From NCBI RefSeq assembly GCF_016918935.1, contig NZ_JAFFOB010000018.1, positions 197,915 to 261,914 on the forward strand: a stretch of 64,000 bases of DNA, read 5' to 3'. The notes under the pieces are model-generated. The model worked only from the letters and a program-made list of their open reading frames with translations. It ran no database searches and was not told the origin of the DNA. The position numbers were made by a program, and so were the translations under genes. This document shows, piece by piece, positions 26,730 through 34,956 of this stretch (positions within the stretch are counted from its first letter, which is position 1; each line of letters starts with the position of its first letter). This DNA comes from Roseitranquillus sediminis (GTDB lineage: Bacteria > Pseudomonadota > Alphaproteobacteria > Rhodobacterales > Rhodobacteraceae).

Positions 26730-28315
26730 TCGACGCGACACTCGCGCGTTTAACGGCTTCGGGCCGTCTCGGAAGCGTGAACGGAATCCTGCTGGTCTTC
26801 GCGGGGTGGGAGCTGTCGGCGCGGGCGTTGTCCGGCGCGTTCCTGCTGGCGAGTCCGACGGAGGTGCTCGCTTACCTGGCGCAGAATCCCGGCCTGATGG
26901 GTCGCGCGCTTGCCGCCACGCTGGCGGAGGCGGCGGCGGGCTTCGTCATCGGCAACCTCGCGGCAATGGCGCTCGCCCTGATCGTGATCCTCACGCCACG
27001 ACTGGAGCGGACGATCGCGGCGCTCGCGCTGCTGGTCTTCTGCCTGCCGCTGGTCGCCACCGGGCCGATCCTGCGCGTGCTCTTCGGGCCGGGCGTGGGG
27101 CCGCAGGTCACGCTGGCGGCGCTCGCCGTCTACTACACCACGTTCGTGCCGCTCCTCGTCGGGCTCCGCGCCGCACCCGCGACCTGGTTCGACGTCATCC
27201 GCAGCTATGGCCGCGGCCGCTGGACCGAGCTGGTTCAGGTCCGCGCGGCGGCCGCCCTGCCCTACCTCGTGGCGGGCCTGCAGATCGCGGCGCCGGCGGC
27301 GATCCTCGGCGCGATGGTGGGTGAGTTCACCGGCGCCGAGCGCGGCCTCGGCGTGCTCACCATCCGCGCCATGCGGGGACTCGACGTTCCGGGAACCTGG
27401 TCGCTGGCGACGCTCGCCGCAGGCGTATCGGTCGCCGCCTACGCGGGCGTGGGCTGGATTGGTCGGCAGCTCTCGTCGGGCCCGCCGCCGGTAATCCTCG
27501 CCGCGCCCGTCTCGCCGGGCGGCGCGGTGGGACCACGCCGTGTAGCCGGCGGATTCGCCCATCTCGCGCTGATCGCGGTGCTTGTCCTGGCGCTCTGGAC
27601 CGGCCTGATGGACCTTTTCGGCCTCAACCCGTTCTTCGCCAAGCGGCCCGACGACGTCTGGCGCTTTCTCGTCACCGCACCGCAGGCGGCGGAGCATCGG
27701 GCGACGCTCTTCTGGGCGTTGGCCGAGACGATGGCCGTGACGCTGCCGGGCTATTTCGCCGGGCTCGCCCTCGGCGCACTGATTGCGGCCGCGATCGTGC
27801 TGGTTCCGCCGATTGCCGCCGTGGCCATGCCGGTGGCGGTTGCACTGCGGTCGGTGCCGATCGTCACCACCGCACCGCTCATCATCCTGCTGCTCGGACG
27901 CGGTGCGCTTGGCACGATCACGCTGGTCGCGGTGATGATCTTCTTTCCCACCTTCGTCGCCTGCCTGCACGGGCTGAGGCAGGCGCCAGGCCAGGTGATC
28001 GACGTGTTCGACAGCTATGCGTCGAGCCGCCTGCAGCGCCTGATGCTGGCGCAGGTTCCGGCGATGCTGCCCGCCTTCTTTGCCGCCGCGCGGATGGCCG
28101 TGCCCGCCGCGATCCTCGCCGCCACGGTGGTCGAGTGGCTGGCGACCGGCATCGGTGTCGGAAGCCTCATGGCGCTCTCGGCGTCGCTGTCCGACTACGG
28201 CATGTTGTGGAGCGCCGTCGCCGTCGTTTCGCTCACGGCATGCACTCTCTACGCCGGTGTTGCCCGGCTCGAGCGGGCGGTGCTCGCCGTCTACGCCAGC
28301 GAGCAGTTTGCCTGA
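26726..28315 (+). CDS. ABC permease with two fused BPD_transp_1 domains
   Basis: A 529-residue permease made of two complete SsuC-like transport domains in tandem, about residues 25-250 and 280-525. Each half has its own N-terminal helix group and coupling-helix region: FDVIRSYGRGRWTELVQVRAA in the first, VIDVFDSYASSRLQRLMLAQ in the second. A Gly/Pro linker lies near 250-275. In most NMT1/SsuA-type importers one permease homodimerises; here the two halves have diverged and would form a pseudo-heterodimer with an ATPase dimer. ATG 26726 overlaps the ATPase stop. Confidence 0.9.
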   Translation: MIDATLARLTASGRLGSVNGILLVFAGWELSARALSGAFLLASPTEVLAYLAQNPGLMGRALAATLAEAAAGFVIGNLAAMALALIVILTPRLERTIAALALLVFCLPLVATGPILRVLFGPGVGPQVTLAALAVYYTTFVPLLVGLRAAPATWFDVIRSYGRGRWTELVQVRAAAALPYLVAGLQIAAPAAILGAMVGEFTGAERGLGVLTIRAMRGLDVPGTWSLATLAAGVSVAAYAGVGWIGRQLSSGPPPVILAAPVSPGGAVGPRRVAGGFAHLALIAVLVLALWTGLMDLFGLNPFFAKRPDDVWRFLVTAPQAAEHRATLFWALAETMAVTLPGYFAGLALGALIAAAIVLVPPIAAVAMPVAVALRSVPIVTTAPLIILLLGRGALGTITLVAVMIFFPTFVACLHGLRQAPGQVIDVFDSYASSRLQRLMLAQVPAMLPAFFAAARMAVPAAILAATVVEWLATGIGVGSLMALSASLSDYGMLWSAVAVVSLTACTLYAGVARLERAVLAVYASEQFA

Positions 28316-28421
28316 CGCAGGCGGTGCCGGCCTTGACCGGAGCCGGATCTGCGAAGGAAGCTGTTAGGATGGCGGGCCGGTTGGACCTTGACAGGCCCGC
28401 CGTTGCCGCGGAGGCGTCCCG

Positions 28422-29042
28422 CTGAACAAGATCACCTGGATAGGCTATGGGTTCTCGGCGATCGCGTTCGGCGTCTTCGTCTATCTCTTTCTATTCGCGC
28501 CGTCGGAGGAACTGCGCGACTAGGCCATCTACTGGTTCGTCCTCGCGATCGTCTGCGCTTTGCTGCCCTCGATCTCTCAGCTGAAGTACAGAGATCTCGA
28601 GGTCAGCTTCAAGAAGATCGAAAAGGAGATCCACGAGGTAAAGAAGAAGGTCTACGGCATCGAGGAGAGCTTCTTCAGGGGCGCCGACTTGTGGACCGAG
28701 CAGGAGAAGCTGCTCAGCGAGTGGGAGCGGGCCGACCGGCAAAGGGAAAACGACGCAAATGCCAAGGAATTGTGGGAACTCCCCGAGGCGGAGCGCCTGT
28801 CGAGGCAGGAGACGGCAACCCGCAACGTGCTCTTTCAGCTTGGCCTGCCGATCACGTCGGTAAAGAATGCCCTGCAGAGAGCGGGTGCCTATGACGGCCC
28901 ACTAGACGTCTCGTTCACCGCGGATTTCGCGGATTCCGTCGCTGCGTTTCAGAAACAAAACGGAATCTCTCCGGTAGACGGCATCTACGGGCATGACACG
29001 CACCGCTTCCTCGCGTCGAAACTGAGGGAGCAGCAGGAGTAG
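28422..29042 (+). pseudogene. Membrane-anchored coiled-coil/peptidoglycan-binding-like gene, interrupted by an amber codon
   Basis: One frame reads a membrane helix (NKITWIGYGFSAIAFGVFVY), then EELRD, a TAG stop at 28521-28523, then a second helix (AIYWFVLAIVCALLPSISQL). A Lys/Glu coiled coil follows, then a C-terminal peptidoglycan-binding-like fold (VKNALQRAGAYDGPLDVSF, then AAFQKQNGISPVDGIYG). TGG to TAG would explain the break. The only start near a good ribosome site (GGAGG, 28410-28414) is CTG 28422. Re-initiation at TTG 28560 could give a 160-residue product lacking both helices. Codon use is less GC-rich than in its neighbours, and it ends 11 bases from a tRNA 3' end, consistent with acquired DNA. 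Confidence 0.65.
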
Positions 29043-29052
29043 TTGCGTCGTC

Positions 29053-29136
29053 TGGTGCCCGCGGCCGGATTCGAACCGGCACGGCCGAAGCCAGGGGATT
29101 TTAAGTCCCCGGTGTCTACCATTCCACCACGCGGGC
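29053..29136 (-). tRNA. tRNA-Leu (anticodon UAA)
   Basis: Read on the minus strand, the 7-bp acceptor stem GCCCGCG/CGCGGGC closes an 84-base cloverleaf with encoded CCA (29055-29053). The anticodon stem GGGGA/TCCCC encloses the loop CTTAAAA, giving anticodon UAA (29103-29101). The T-arm contains GGTTCGAATCC. A variable arm of class II type is present. It decodes UUA/UUG-type leucine codons, which are rare in this GC-rich DNA. Confidence 0.95.
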
Positions 29137-29179
29137 CCCGGCCGACCATACAGCCGGCTCCGGCCGGGGCAACCGTGGT

Positions 29180-29710
29180 TCAGCGCGGCTCAACGATCAG
29201 GGAGCGCTCGGGCAGCCAAGGGTTCAGCGCCAGCGCTGCGCGCAGCTCCGCCTGCGCGTCGCGCATGCGCCCCAGGTCCATCAGTGCCAGCGCCCTGCCC
29301 GCTCGCGCCGCTGCGTGAAGACGCTCGACCTCCAGCGCCCGTTCGAAATCGGCGAGCGCGGCCGCAGGGTCGCGCAGCAGCATGAAGACCTGCGCACGCT
29401 GGTGGAAGCCTTCGCCGTAGTCTGAACAATAGTCCACGAGCGCATCGAAAGATGCGCGGGCCCCGTGAAGGTCGAATACCTCCCGTCGCTCGATACCCTG
29501 GTCCAGCAGCTCCTGCGCCCGGGCGTCGGGAGCAGACAGTCGCAGGTGCCGCAGGCGCTCGTTCACCGCTCGCCCCGCCTCCGCGTCGGGCGCGCTCCTG
29601 GCTTCGGTCAGAAGCGCCGTCTGGCGGGTGCCGAAGTCTGGCGCGAGCCTGCAGTCCGCCGCAGCGGGACCGGCGAGTGCGAGTAGCAGGGCGATTGGCC
29701 GCAGAAGCAT
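29180..29710 (-). CDS. TPR-containing exported protein
   Basis: A 176-residue protein with an N-terminal signal peptide (LLRPIALLLALAGPAAADC; cleavage or lipidation near Cys20, though AAADC is a poor lipobox). Tetratricopeptide repeats follow at about 85-165: FDLHGARASFDALVDYCSDY, AQVFMLLRDPAAALADFERA and ALALMDLGRMRDAQAELRAA. It is probably periplasmic and mediates protein-protein contacts. No catalytic motif is seen. It follows tRNA-Leu on the same strand and is divergent from the rhomboid gene across about 48 bases. Confidence 0.85.
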   Translation of the reverse strand: MLLRPIALLLALAGPAAADCRLAPDFGTRQTALLTEARSAPDAEAGRAVNERLRHLRLSAPDARAQELLDQGIERREVFDLHGARASFDALVDYCSDYGEGFHQRAQVFMLLRDPAAALADFERALEVERLHAAARAGRALALMDLGRMRDAQAELRAALALNPWLPERSLIVEPR

Positions 29711-29758
29711 GCGGCCGAGAGTGCGGCTCCGAGGCCGGCTGTCAAGCGCGCCTTGACC

Positions 29759-30523
29759 ATGGGGGACAGCGGCCACAGCTTGCGGGAGATGTTCCCGATC
29801 CGCGATCACAACCCGTCGCAGCGCACGCCGTTCGTGACCTACCTGCTGATCGCGGCCAATGTCTCGATCTTCATTTCCTATGCGCCGCTGCTGGCCGATC
29901 CGCGGGCCACGCTGGTCTTTTTCGATCGCTGGGCCCTGATTCCGGCCGACGCGTCGGCGCCACGGCTCCTGACCTCGATGTTCCTCCACGGCGGGCTGAT
30001 GCACCTGGGGGGAAACATGTTGTTCCTGTGGATCTTCGGCGACAACCTCGAGGACGAGATGGGCCATCTGCGCTATCTGCTGTTCTACCTCGCCGGCGGC
30101 ATCGGCGCGGGGCTGGCGCAAGTGGTGAGCGAGCCCGCGTCGCAGATCCCGATGGTGGGCGCGTCGGGCGCGATCGCAGCGGTCATGGGCGCCTACGTGC
30201 TGATGTTTCCGCGGGCGCGGGTCGACGTGCTGGTGATCCTCGTCTTCATCTTCCGCATCGTGCCGGTGCCGGCCTGGCTGATGCTCGGCCTCTGGTTCGC
30301 ACTGCAGCTCGCCGCTGGCACCGCAAGTCCGCCGGGAGTAGGCGGGGTGGCCTATTGGGCCCATGCCGGCGGCTTCGTCGCGGGCGTGGTGCTGGCGCTG
30401 CCGCTCTGGCTCAGGCGCGGCGGCCCGGCCTACTGGGCGCGCACGCATGGGCACCCGCCGCATCCCGAGGCGCCCTATCGGATGGTCCGCACATCGGTCC
30501 CGCGCACGGGCCGCCGCCGCTGA
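29759..30523 (+). CDS. Rhomboid family intramembrane serine protease
   Basis: A 254-residue protein with six or seven membrane helices. The oxyanion-helping HGGLMHLGGNML segment is near 78-88 (N86), the catalytic serine is S136 in MVGASGAIAAVMG, and the histidine is H202 in YWAHAGGFVAGV, so the protease should be active. Rhomboids cut single-pass membrane proteins inside the bilayer. I start at ATG 29759; TTG 29753 is an in-frame alternative and neither has a strong ribosome site. The His/Pro/Arg-rich C-terminal tail is cytoplasmic. Confidence 0.93.
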   Translation: MGDSGHSLREMFPIRDHNPSQRTPFVTYLLIAANVSIFISYAPLLADPRATLVFFDRWALIPADASAPRLLTSMFLHGGLMHLGGNMLFLWIFGDNLEDEMGHLRYLLFYLAGGIGAGLAQVVSEPASQIPMVGASGAIAAVMGAYVLMFPRARVDVLVILVFIFRIVPVPAWLMLGLWFALQLAAGTASPPGVGGVAYWAHAGGFVAGVVLALPLWLRRGGPAYWARTHGHPPHPEAPYRMVRTSVPRTGRRR

Positions 30524-30527
30524 GGGT

Positions 30528-31313
30528 TCAGCCCCGGATCGTCCGCGTGAAGCCGTCGAAGATCGCAGAGCTGCCCGCAACGATCTCGCGGTCCTCGACA
30601 GGGTTGCCGTCGGGGGAGATCGTCTCGACGAAGCCGCCGGCCTCGCGGATGATGACGATGCCCGCGGCCACGTCCCACGCGCTAAGCCCGCGTTGCCAGA
30701 AGCCGTCGAAGCGGCCCGCCGCCACATAGGCGAGGTCGAGGGCCGCCGCGCCCCACTGCCGGATGCCGGCGCAGGCGGGCAGCAGGCGCGCCGTCTCCTG
30801 CAGCGTCTGCGGGAGGTTGTGGCGGTTGGAGGCCGGGAGGCTCGCGCCGAAGACCGCCTCGGTCATGCGGTTGCGCTTCGAGACCCGGAGCCGCGTCTCG
30901 TTGAGCCAGGCGCCCTGCCCCTTCTCGGCGACGAACATCTCGTCCTTGGCCGGGTCGAAGATGACGCCCGCCACGACCTCGCCCTTGTGCTCGAGCCCGA
31001 TCGAGATGCACCAGTGCGGCAGGCCGTGGAGAAAGTTCGTCGTGCCGTCGAGCGGGTCGACGATCCAGCGGCGGGTCGGATCCTCGCCCGCCACCGGCTC
31101 GCTCTCCTCGCCGACCCAGCCGTAGTTTGGTCGGGCGCCGGTCAGCTCGTCGCGGATGATCTTCTCCGAGGCGAAGTCGGCGCGGCTGACGAAGTCGCCG
31201 GCGCCCTTGGCACTGACCTGCAGGTTCTCGACCTCGCGGAAGTCCTTGACGAGGCTGCGCCCGGCCTTGCGCGCGGCCTTGATCATCACGTTGAGGTTGG
31301 CGCTGCCCTGCAT
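30528..31313 (-). CDS. suhB: Inositol monophosphatase family protein (SuhB-like)
   Basis: A 261-residue Mg2+-dependent phosphatase. Metal-site motifs are GEES at 68-71 (WVGEESEP), DPLDGTTN at 86-93, and WDVAAGIVIIREAGG near 212, all intact. The family dephosphorylates inositol-1-phosphate and related sugar phosphates. SuhB members also affect ribosomal RNA maturation in enteric bacteria; whether this one does cannot be told. It converges on the rhomboid gene with a 4-base gap. Confidence 0.92.
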   Translation of the reverse strand: MQGSANLNVMIKAARKAGRSLVKDFREVENLQVSAKGAGDFVSRADFASEKIIRDELTGARPNYGWVGEESEPVAGEDPTRRWIVDPLDGTTNFLHGLPHWCISIGLEHKGEVVAGVIFDPAKDEMFVAEKGQGAWLNETRLRVSKRNRMTEAVFGASLPASNRHNLPQTLQETARLLPACAGIRQWGAAALDLAYVAAGRFDGFWQRGLSAWDVAAGIVIIREAGGFVETISPDGNPVEDREIVAGSSAIFDGFTRTIRG

Positions 31314-31454
31314 ACCGTCGTCTCCCCAGCAAGCGAGGGCGCCGTATAGCGACGCCGCGCCGGGATGGAAAGCGGCGCGTGGAGGCTGACGTCGGCGAAC
31401 AGCATCGCATTCTCGCTGCGCCGCCGGCGCTAGGGACCTGCCGTCGGGAGTCCC

Positions 31455-32390
31455 TCAGACGAGGTCTGCCGGTGCAGGCTCCTGCGCCGCGCCGCGCATG
31501 GCGGAGGGGATCTCGTTGGCGAGCGCCAGGAGGTCGGCCATGTAGGGCTTGCCCACGTCCGCGGTGCGGGTCGCAGCGTAAAGCCGCCGCACGATCCCGT
31601 TCCGGGTCAGGGGCCGGGTCACGTAGTCGGAGGAGTAACGCACCTCGCGCACCACCCAGTCCGGCAGGACCGAGACCCCTCGCTGCGACGCGACCAGCAG
31701 CAGGATGACCGCGGTCAGCTCCACCTGCCGCACCCCCGCCGGCTCCACCCGCGCGGGGATCAGGAGCTGGCTGAAGACGTCGAGCCGCGGACGCTCAACC
31801 GGATAGGTGATGAGCGTCTGGTCGCGGAAGTCTTCGGCCTCGACGAACGGCTTCGCCGCCAGCGGATGCGACGCGGCCGCGACGAAAACCGCCTCGTAGT
31901 CGAAGAGCGGCGTGAAGGTGACGCCGGGCAGGTTCTCGGGGTCGGACGAGACGACGAGGTCCACCTCCTCGCGCTGGAGCGCCGGCAGCGCCCCGAAGGC
32001 GAGTCCCGGGCGGATGTCGACATCGACCTCGGGCCAGCTCTTGCGGAACCGTTCCAGCACCGGGAACAGCCATTCGAAGCAGGCGTGGCATTCGATCGCG
32101 ATGTGCATTCGCCCCACGTTGCCCGAACGGAGGCCCGCGAAGTCCTGCTCCAGCGCCTCGATCTCGGGCAGGATCCGCTCTGCCAGCCTCAGCAGGCGGT
32201 GACCCGCCGCGGAGAGCTTGAGCGGCTTCGACCGCCGCACGAAGAGCTCCACCCCCGCCTGCGCCTCGATCCCCTTGACCTGGTGGCTCAGTGCGGACTG
32301 CGTCGTGTTGAGCAGGTCGGCGGCGCGCGACATGCCGCCCGCGTCGTGGATCGCCTTGATGGTGCGGAGATGGCGGAACTCGATATGCAT
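31455..32390 (-). CDS. metR: LysR-type regulator MetR
   Basis: A 311-residue LTTR that matches E. coli MetR across its length. The N-terminal helix-turn-helix has the TQSALSHQVKGIE block, followed by LFVRRSKPLKLSAAGHRLL. The ligand domain contains MHIAIECHACFEWLFPVL (E. coli reads RIAIECHSCIQWL), FDYEAVFVAAASHPLAAK and YPVERPRLDVF. MetR senses homocysteine and activates methionine-pathway genes. It is divergent from metF across 90 bases that contain a perfect MetR-type box. The C-terminal tail is shorter than in E. coli. Confidence 0.93.
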   Translation of the reverse strand: MHIEFRHLRTIKAIHDAGGMSRAADLLNTTQSALSHQVKGIEAQAGVELFVRRSKPLKLSAAGHRLLRLAERILPEIEALEQDFAGLRSGNVGRMHIAIECHACFEWLFPVLERFRKSWPEVDVDIRPGLAFGALPALQREEVDLVVSSDPENLPGVTFTPLFDYEAVFVAAASHPLAAKPFVEAEDFRDQTLITYPVERPRLDVFSQLLIPARVEPAGVRQVELTAVILLLVASQRGVSVLPDWVVREVRYSSDYVTRPLTRNGIVRRLYAATRTADVGKPYMADLLALANEIPSAMRGAAQEPAPADLV

Positions 32391-32420
32391 CGGCGCGCCT
32401 CATGTCGATCTTGAGAATTA

Positions 32421-32433
32421 TGAATTTGTTTCA
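32421..32433. promoter_or_regulatory. MetR binding site in the metR-metF intergenic region
   Basis: TGAATTTGTTTCA is an exact match to the MetR consensus TGAA-N5-TTCA. It lies 48 bases before the metF ATG and 31 bases before the metR ATG, where it can serve both activation of metF and autoregulation of metR. Confidence 0.8.
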
Positions 32434-32480
32434 CTCATCCACACGTGACACAAGGGGGACAACAGCCCCGGAGTTGACCG

Positions 32481-33341
32481 ATGACCACCGTCTCGTTCGA
32501 GTTCTTTCCGCCGAAGTCCCTGCCGGCGTCGTTTCGCCTGTGGGACACGATCCGGACGCTCGCCCCGCTCGACCCGTCGTTCGTGTCGGTCACCTACGGC
32601 GCGGGTGGCACAACGCGCGAGCTGACGCACGAGGCAGTGACGACGATCGGTAAGCACTACGGCCTCGAGGTTGCGGCGCACCTGACCTGCGTCGATGCCT
32701 CGCGCGAGGAGACGCTTGCCATCGCTCGCAGCTATGCCGACGCCGGCGTGCGCCAGCTGGTGGCACTGCGGGGCGATCCGTCGGACGCCTCGACCGGATT
32801 CCGGCCGCACCCGGAGGGATTCGCGGACAGCTGCGAGCTGGTCTCGGCCCTCGCCGAGGCGGGCGACTTCGAGATCCGCGTCGGCGCCTATCCGGACCCG
32901 CATCCCGATGCCGCGCACGACGGCGCCGACGTCGAGTGGCTCAAGCGCAAGATCGACGCGGGCGCGACTTCGGCGATCACACAGTTCTTCTTCGAGCCCG
33001 AGACCTTCTTCCGCTTCCGCGATGCCTGCGTTGCGGCCGGCATCGACGCGCCAATCCTCCCCGGGATCCTGCCGATCGAGAACTGGGCCGGGACCGCCCG
33101 CTTCGCCGCCCGCTGCGGCGCGCATGTTCCCGAGTGGGTGCCGCGGGCCTTCGAGACGGCGGAGCGGGACGGCTCCGCCGACGTTCTTGCCACGGCGCTC
33201 TGCACGGATCTCTGCACCGAGCTTCTGGAGGGCGGGGTCGAGCACCTGCACTTCTACACGCTCAACAAGCCCTTCCTGACCCGCGACGTTGTCCATGCGC
33301 TGGGCCTCGCCCCGCCGGCCGCGCTCGAGAACGTCGCCTGA
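32481..33341 (+). CDS. metF: 5,10-methylenetetrahydrofolate reductase
   Basis: A 286-residue FAD TIM-barrel enzyme that reduces methylene-THF to methyl-THF for methionine synthesis. Typical blocks are VSFEFFPPKS near residue 4 (catalytic Glu), FVSVTYGAGGTTRE near 33, AHLTCVD near 73, VALRGDP near 93, and TSAITQFFFEPE near 160 (folate and FAD contacts). The gene is full length. Its position divergent from metR with a MetR box in between indicates homocysteine-responsive control. Confidence 0.96.
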   Translation: MTTVSFEFFPPKSLPASFRLWDTIRTLAPLDPSFVSVTYGAGGTTRELTHEAVTTIGKHYGLEVAAHLTCVDASREETLAIARSYADAGVRQLVALRGDPSDASTGFRPHPEGFADSCELVSALAEAGDFEIRVGAYPDPHPDAAHDGADVEWLKRKIDAGATSAITQFFFEPETFFRFRDACVAAGIDAPILPGILPIENWAGTARFAARCGAHVPEWVPRAFETAERDGSADVLATALCTDLCTELLEGGVEHLHFYTLNKPFLTRDVVHALGLAPPAALENVA

Positions 33342-33347
33342 TCCCGC

Positions 33348-34820
33348 TCATATCCGCCTGACAGGCAGCGACCACGCCAGCACAGCGCCGATGGCCGAAA
33401 AGGCCGCCGTGCAGAGGAACGCGTTGCGGAAAGCGCGGTCGAGACCCGACTCGACGGCCGCACGCTGAGCCTCGGTCAGGCTCGCCACCGCGTCCGGACC
33501 GCCCTGCAGGATCAGCGCGAACGCCTCGCCCGCCATCGGGCTCGCCAGCGCCAGTGTCAGGAACAGGGTCATCCCGACCAGCGCCGTTCCGAGGGCCGCC
33601 CCCAGCGAGCGCGAGAACTGTACCGTCGCCGCGCCGGCGCCCAGCTGATGCGCGCCGGCGGCGAGCTGCACCGTCAGCTGCACGACGCCCATCACGGTGC
33701 CCATGAAGATCGAGACCGCGCCGAAGCTGAGCGAAACGGCGCCGGGACTGAGCATCGGCGATGCGAATGCGAGAGCGGCGAGCAGCACCGCCGCCACCGT
33801 CAGTCCCCAGGAAGGGAAGATCGCGCTCCGCCCGGTCCGGCTCACGATCCGGCCGGTGACGATCGATCCCGCCCCGATGCCGGCGGTCAGTGGCAGCAAC
33901 AGGAAGCCGATCTCCGCCGCCGAGAGTCCGTGCGCCATCCTGAAGAAGAGCGGCAGAAAGGTGATGAGCGACACGAGCGTCGCGCCGTGGCACATCGCCA
34001 GCGCATCGCAGCGCCAGATCGCCGGGTCGCGCAAGAGCGGCAGCGGCAGCAGTGGCGATGGCGCGCGCCCCTCCCGCCGGATGAGCAGGAGCAGCGCCGC
34101 GACGGCCGACGCGCCCAACACTGCCGGCAGCACCCACTGCCCCGTCACCGCCTCCTGCATGCGCTGGAGCATGACCAGCGTCGTGGTGATGAAGGTCGCG
34201 AAGAGGATGACGCCCTGGAAGTCGAAGCGGAACGCCTCGCCATTGCCCGCGCGGCGCGGCAGGCGCAGCGCCAGAATGGCGGCGAGAACGCCGAGCGGCA
34301 GGTTCACCAGGAACACCGACCGCCAGCCCAGATGCTCGGTCAGGAAGCCGCCCGCGACAGGACCGAAAGCGCTCGCGGTCACCGCCACGGCCGAAAGATA
34401 GCCCTGGTAGCGGGCCCGCTCGCGCGGCGCGACCGTCTCGCCTATCATCGCCTGCGACAGCGTCATCAGGCCGCCTCCGCCGAGCCCCTGCAGCACCCGC
34501 GCCGCGGTCAGCATGTCGATCGACTGCGCCGCCGCGCAGAGGACCGAGGCGCCCATGTAGAGCCCGAGCGCCACGAAGATCAGGCGGCGCCGGCCGAACG
34601 CGTCGCCGAGCCGGCCGTAGATCGGCGCCGCGATGGTGGTCGAGACGAGGTAGGCGACGACCACCCAGCTCAGCCGGTCCACGCCGCCGAGGGACCCCGC
34701 GATCGCGGGCAGGGCGGTCGCCACGATCGTCTGATCGATGACCGCAAGGAACATCGGCAGCATGATCGATGGAAAGATCGCGAAGAAACCGCGGCGCGCC
34801 TCGGTGTTGCCCGCGCTCAT
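33348..34820 (-). CDS. DHA2-family (EmrB/QacA-like) MFS drug exporter
   Basis: A 14-helix MFS exporter, 490 residues from ATG 34820. Motifs typical of DHA2 are MLAVIDQTIVATALP-like helix 1 (MFLAVIDQTIVATALPAIAG), GRLGDAFGRRRLIFVALG (motif A), RVLQGLGGGGLMTLSQAMI, and FGPVAGGFLTEHLGWRSVF (motif C). A longer frame from TTG 34931 exists but adds 37 non-homologous-looking residues. Substrates cannot be read from the sequence. It converges on metF with a 6-base gap and is divergent from a universal stress protein gene. Confidence 0.92.
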   Translation of the reverse strand: MSAGNTEARRGFFAIFPSIMLPMFLAVIDQTIVATALPAIAGSLGGVDRLSWVVVAYLVSTTIAAPIYGRLGDAFGRRRLIFVALGLYMGASVLCAAAQSIDMLTAARVLQGLGGGGLMTLSQAMIGETVAPRERARYQGYLSAVAVTASAFGPVAGGFLTEHLGWRSVFLVNLPLGVLAAILALRLPRRAGNGEAFRFDFQGVILFATFITTTLVMLQRMQEAVTGQWVLPAVLGASAVAALLLLIRREGRAPSPLLPLPLLRDPAIWRCDALAMCHGATLVSLITFLPLFFRMAHGLSAAEIGFLLLPLTAGIGAGSIVTGRIVSRTGRSAIFPSWGLTVAAVLLAALAFASPMLSPGAVSLSFGAVSIFMGTVMGVVQLTVQLAAGAHQLGAGAATVQFSRSLGAALGTALVGMTLFLTLALASPMAGEAFALILQGGPDAVASLTEAQRAAVESGLDRAFRNAFLCTAAFSAIGAVLAWSLPVRRI

Positions 34821-34956
34821 CTCCCGACGCTCGACATTGGGGGCAGGGAGGGCATGAGGTGCAAGAACATTATCGGTAACCGCCGGATCGGCTATGCTCG
34901 TGACAGGTGCGGCACGATCTAGCTTGCGCAACGCATGACGCCACGGAGGCAGAGCG

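Noticed and set aside
25284-26741. 485-codon minus-strand frame opposite the ABC importer genes
   Set aside because: Shadow of the receptor and ATPase genes, with low-complexity Arg/Gly/Ser composition.
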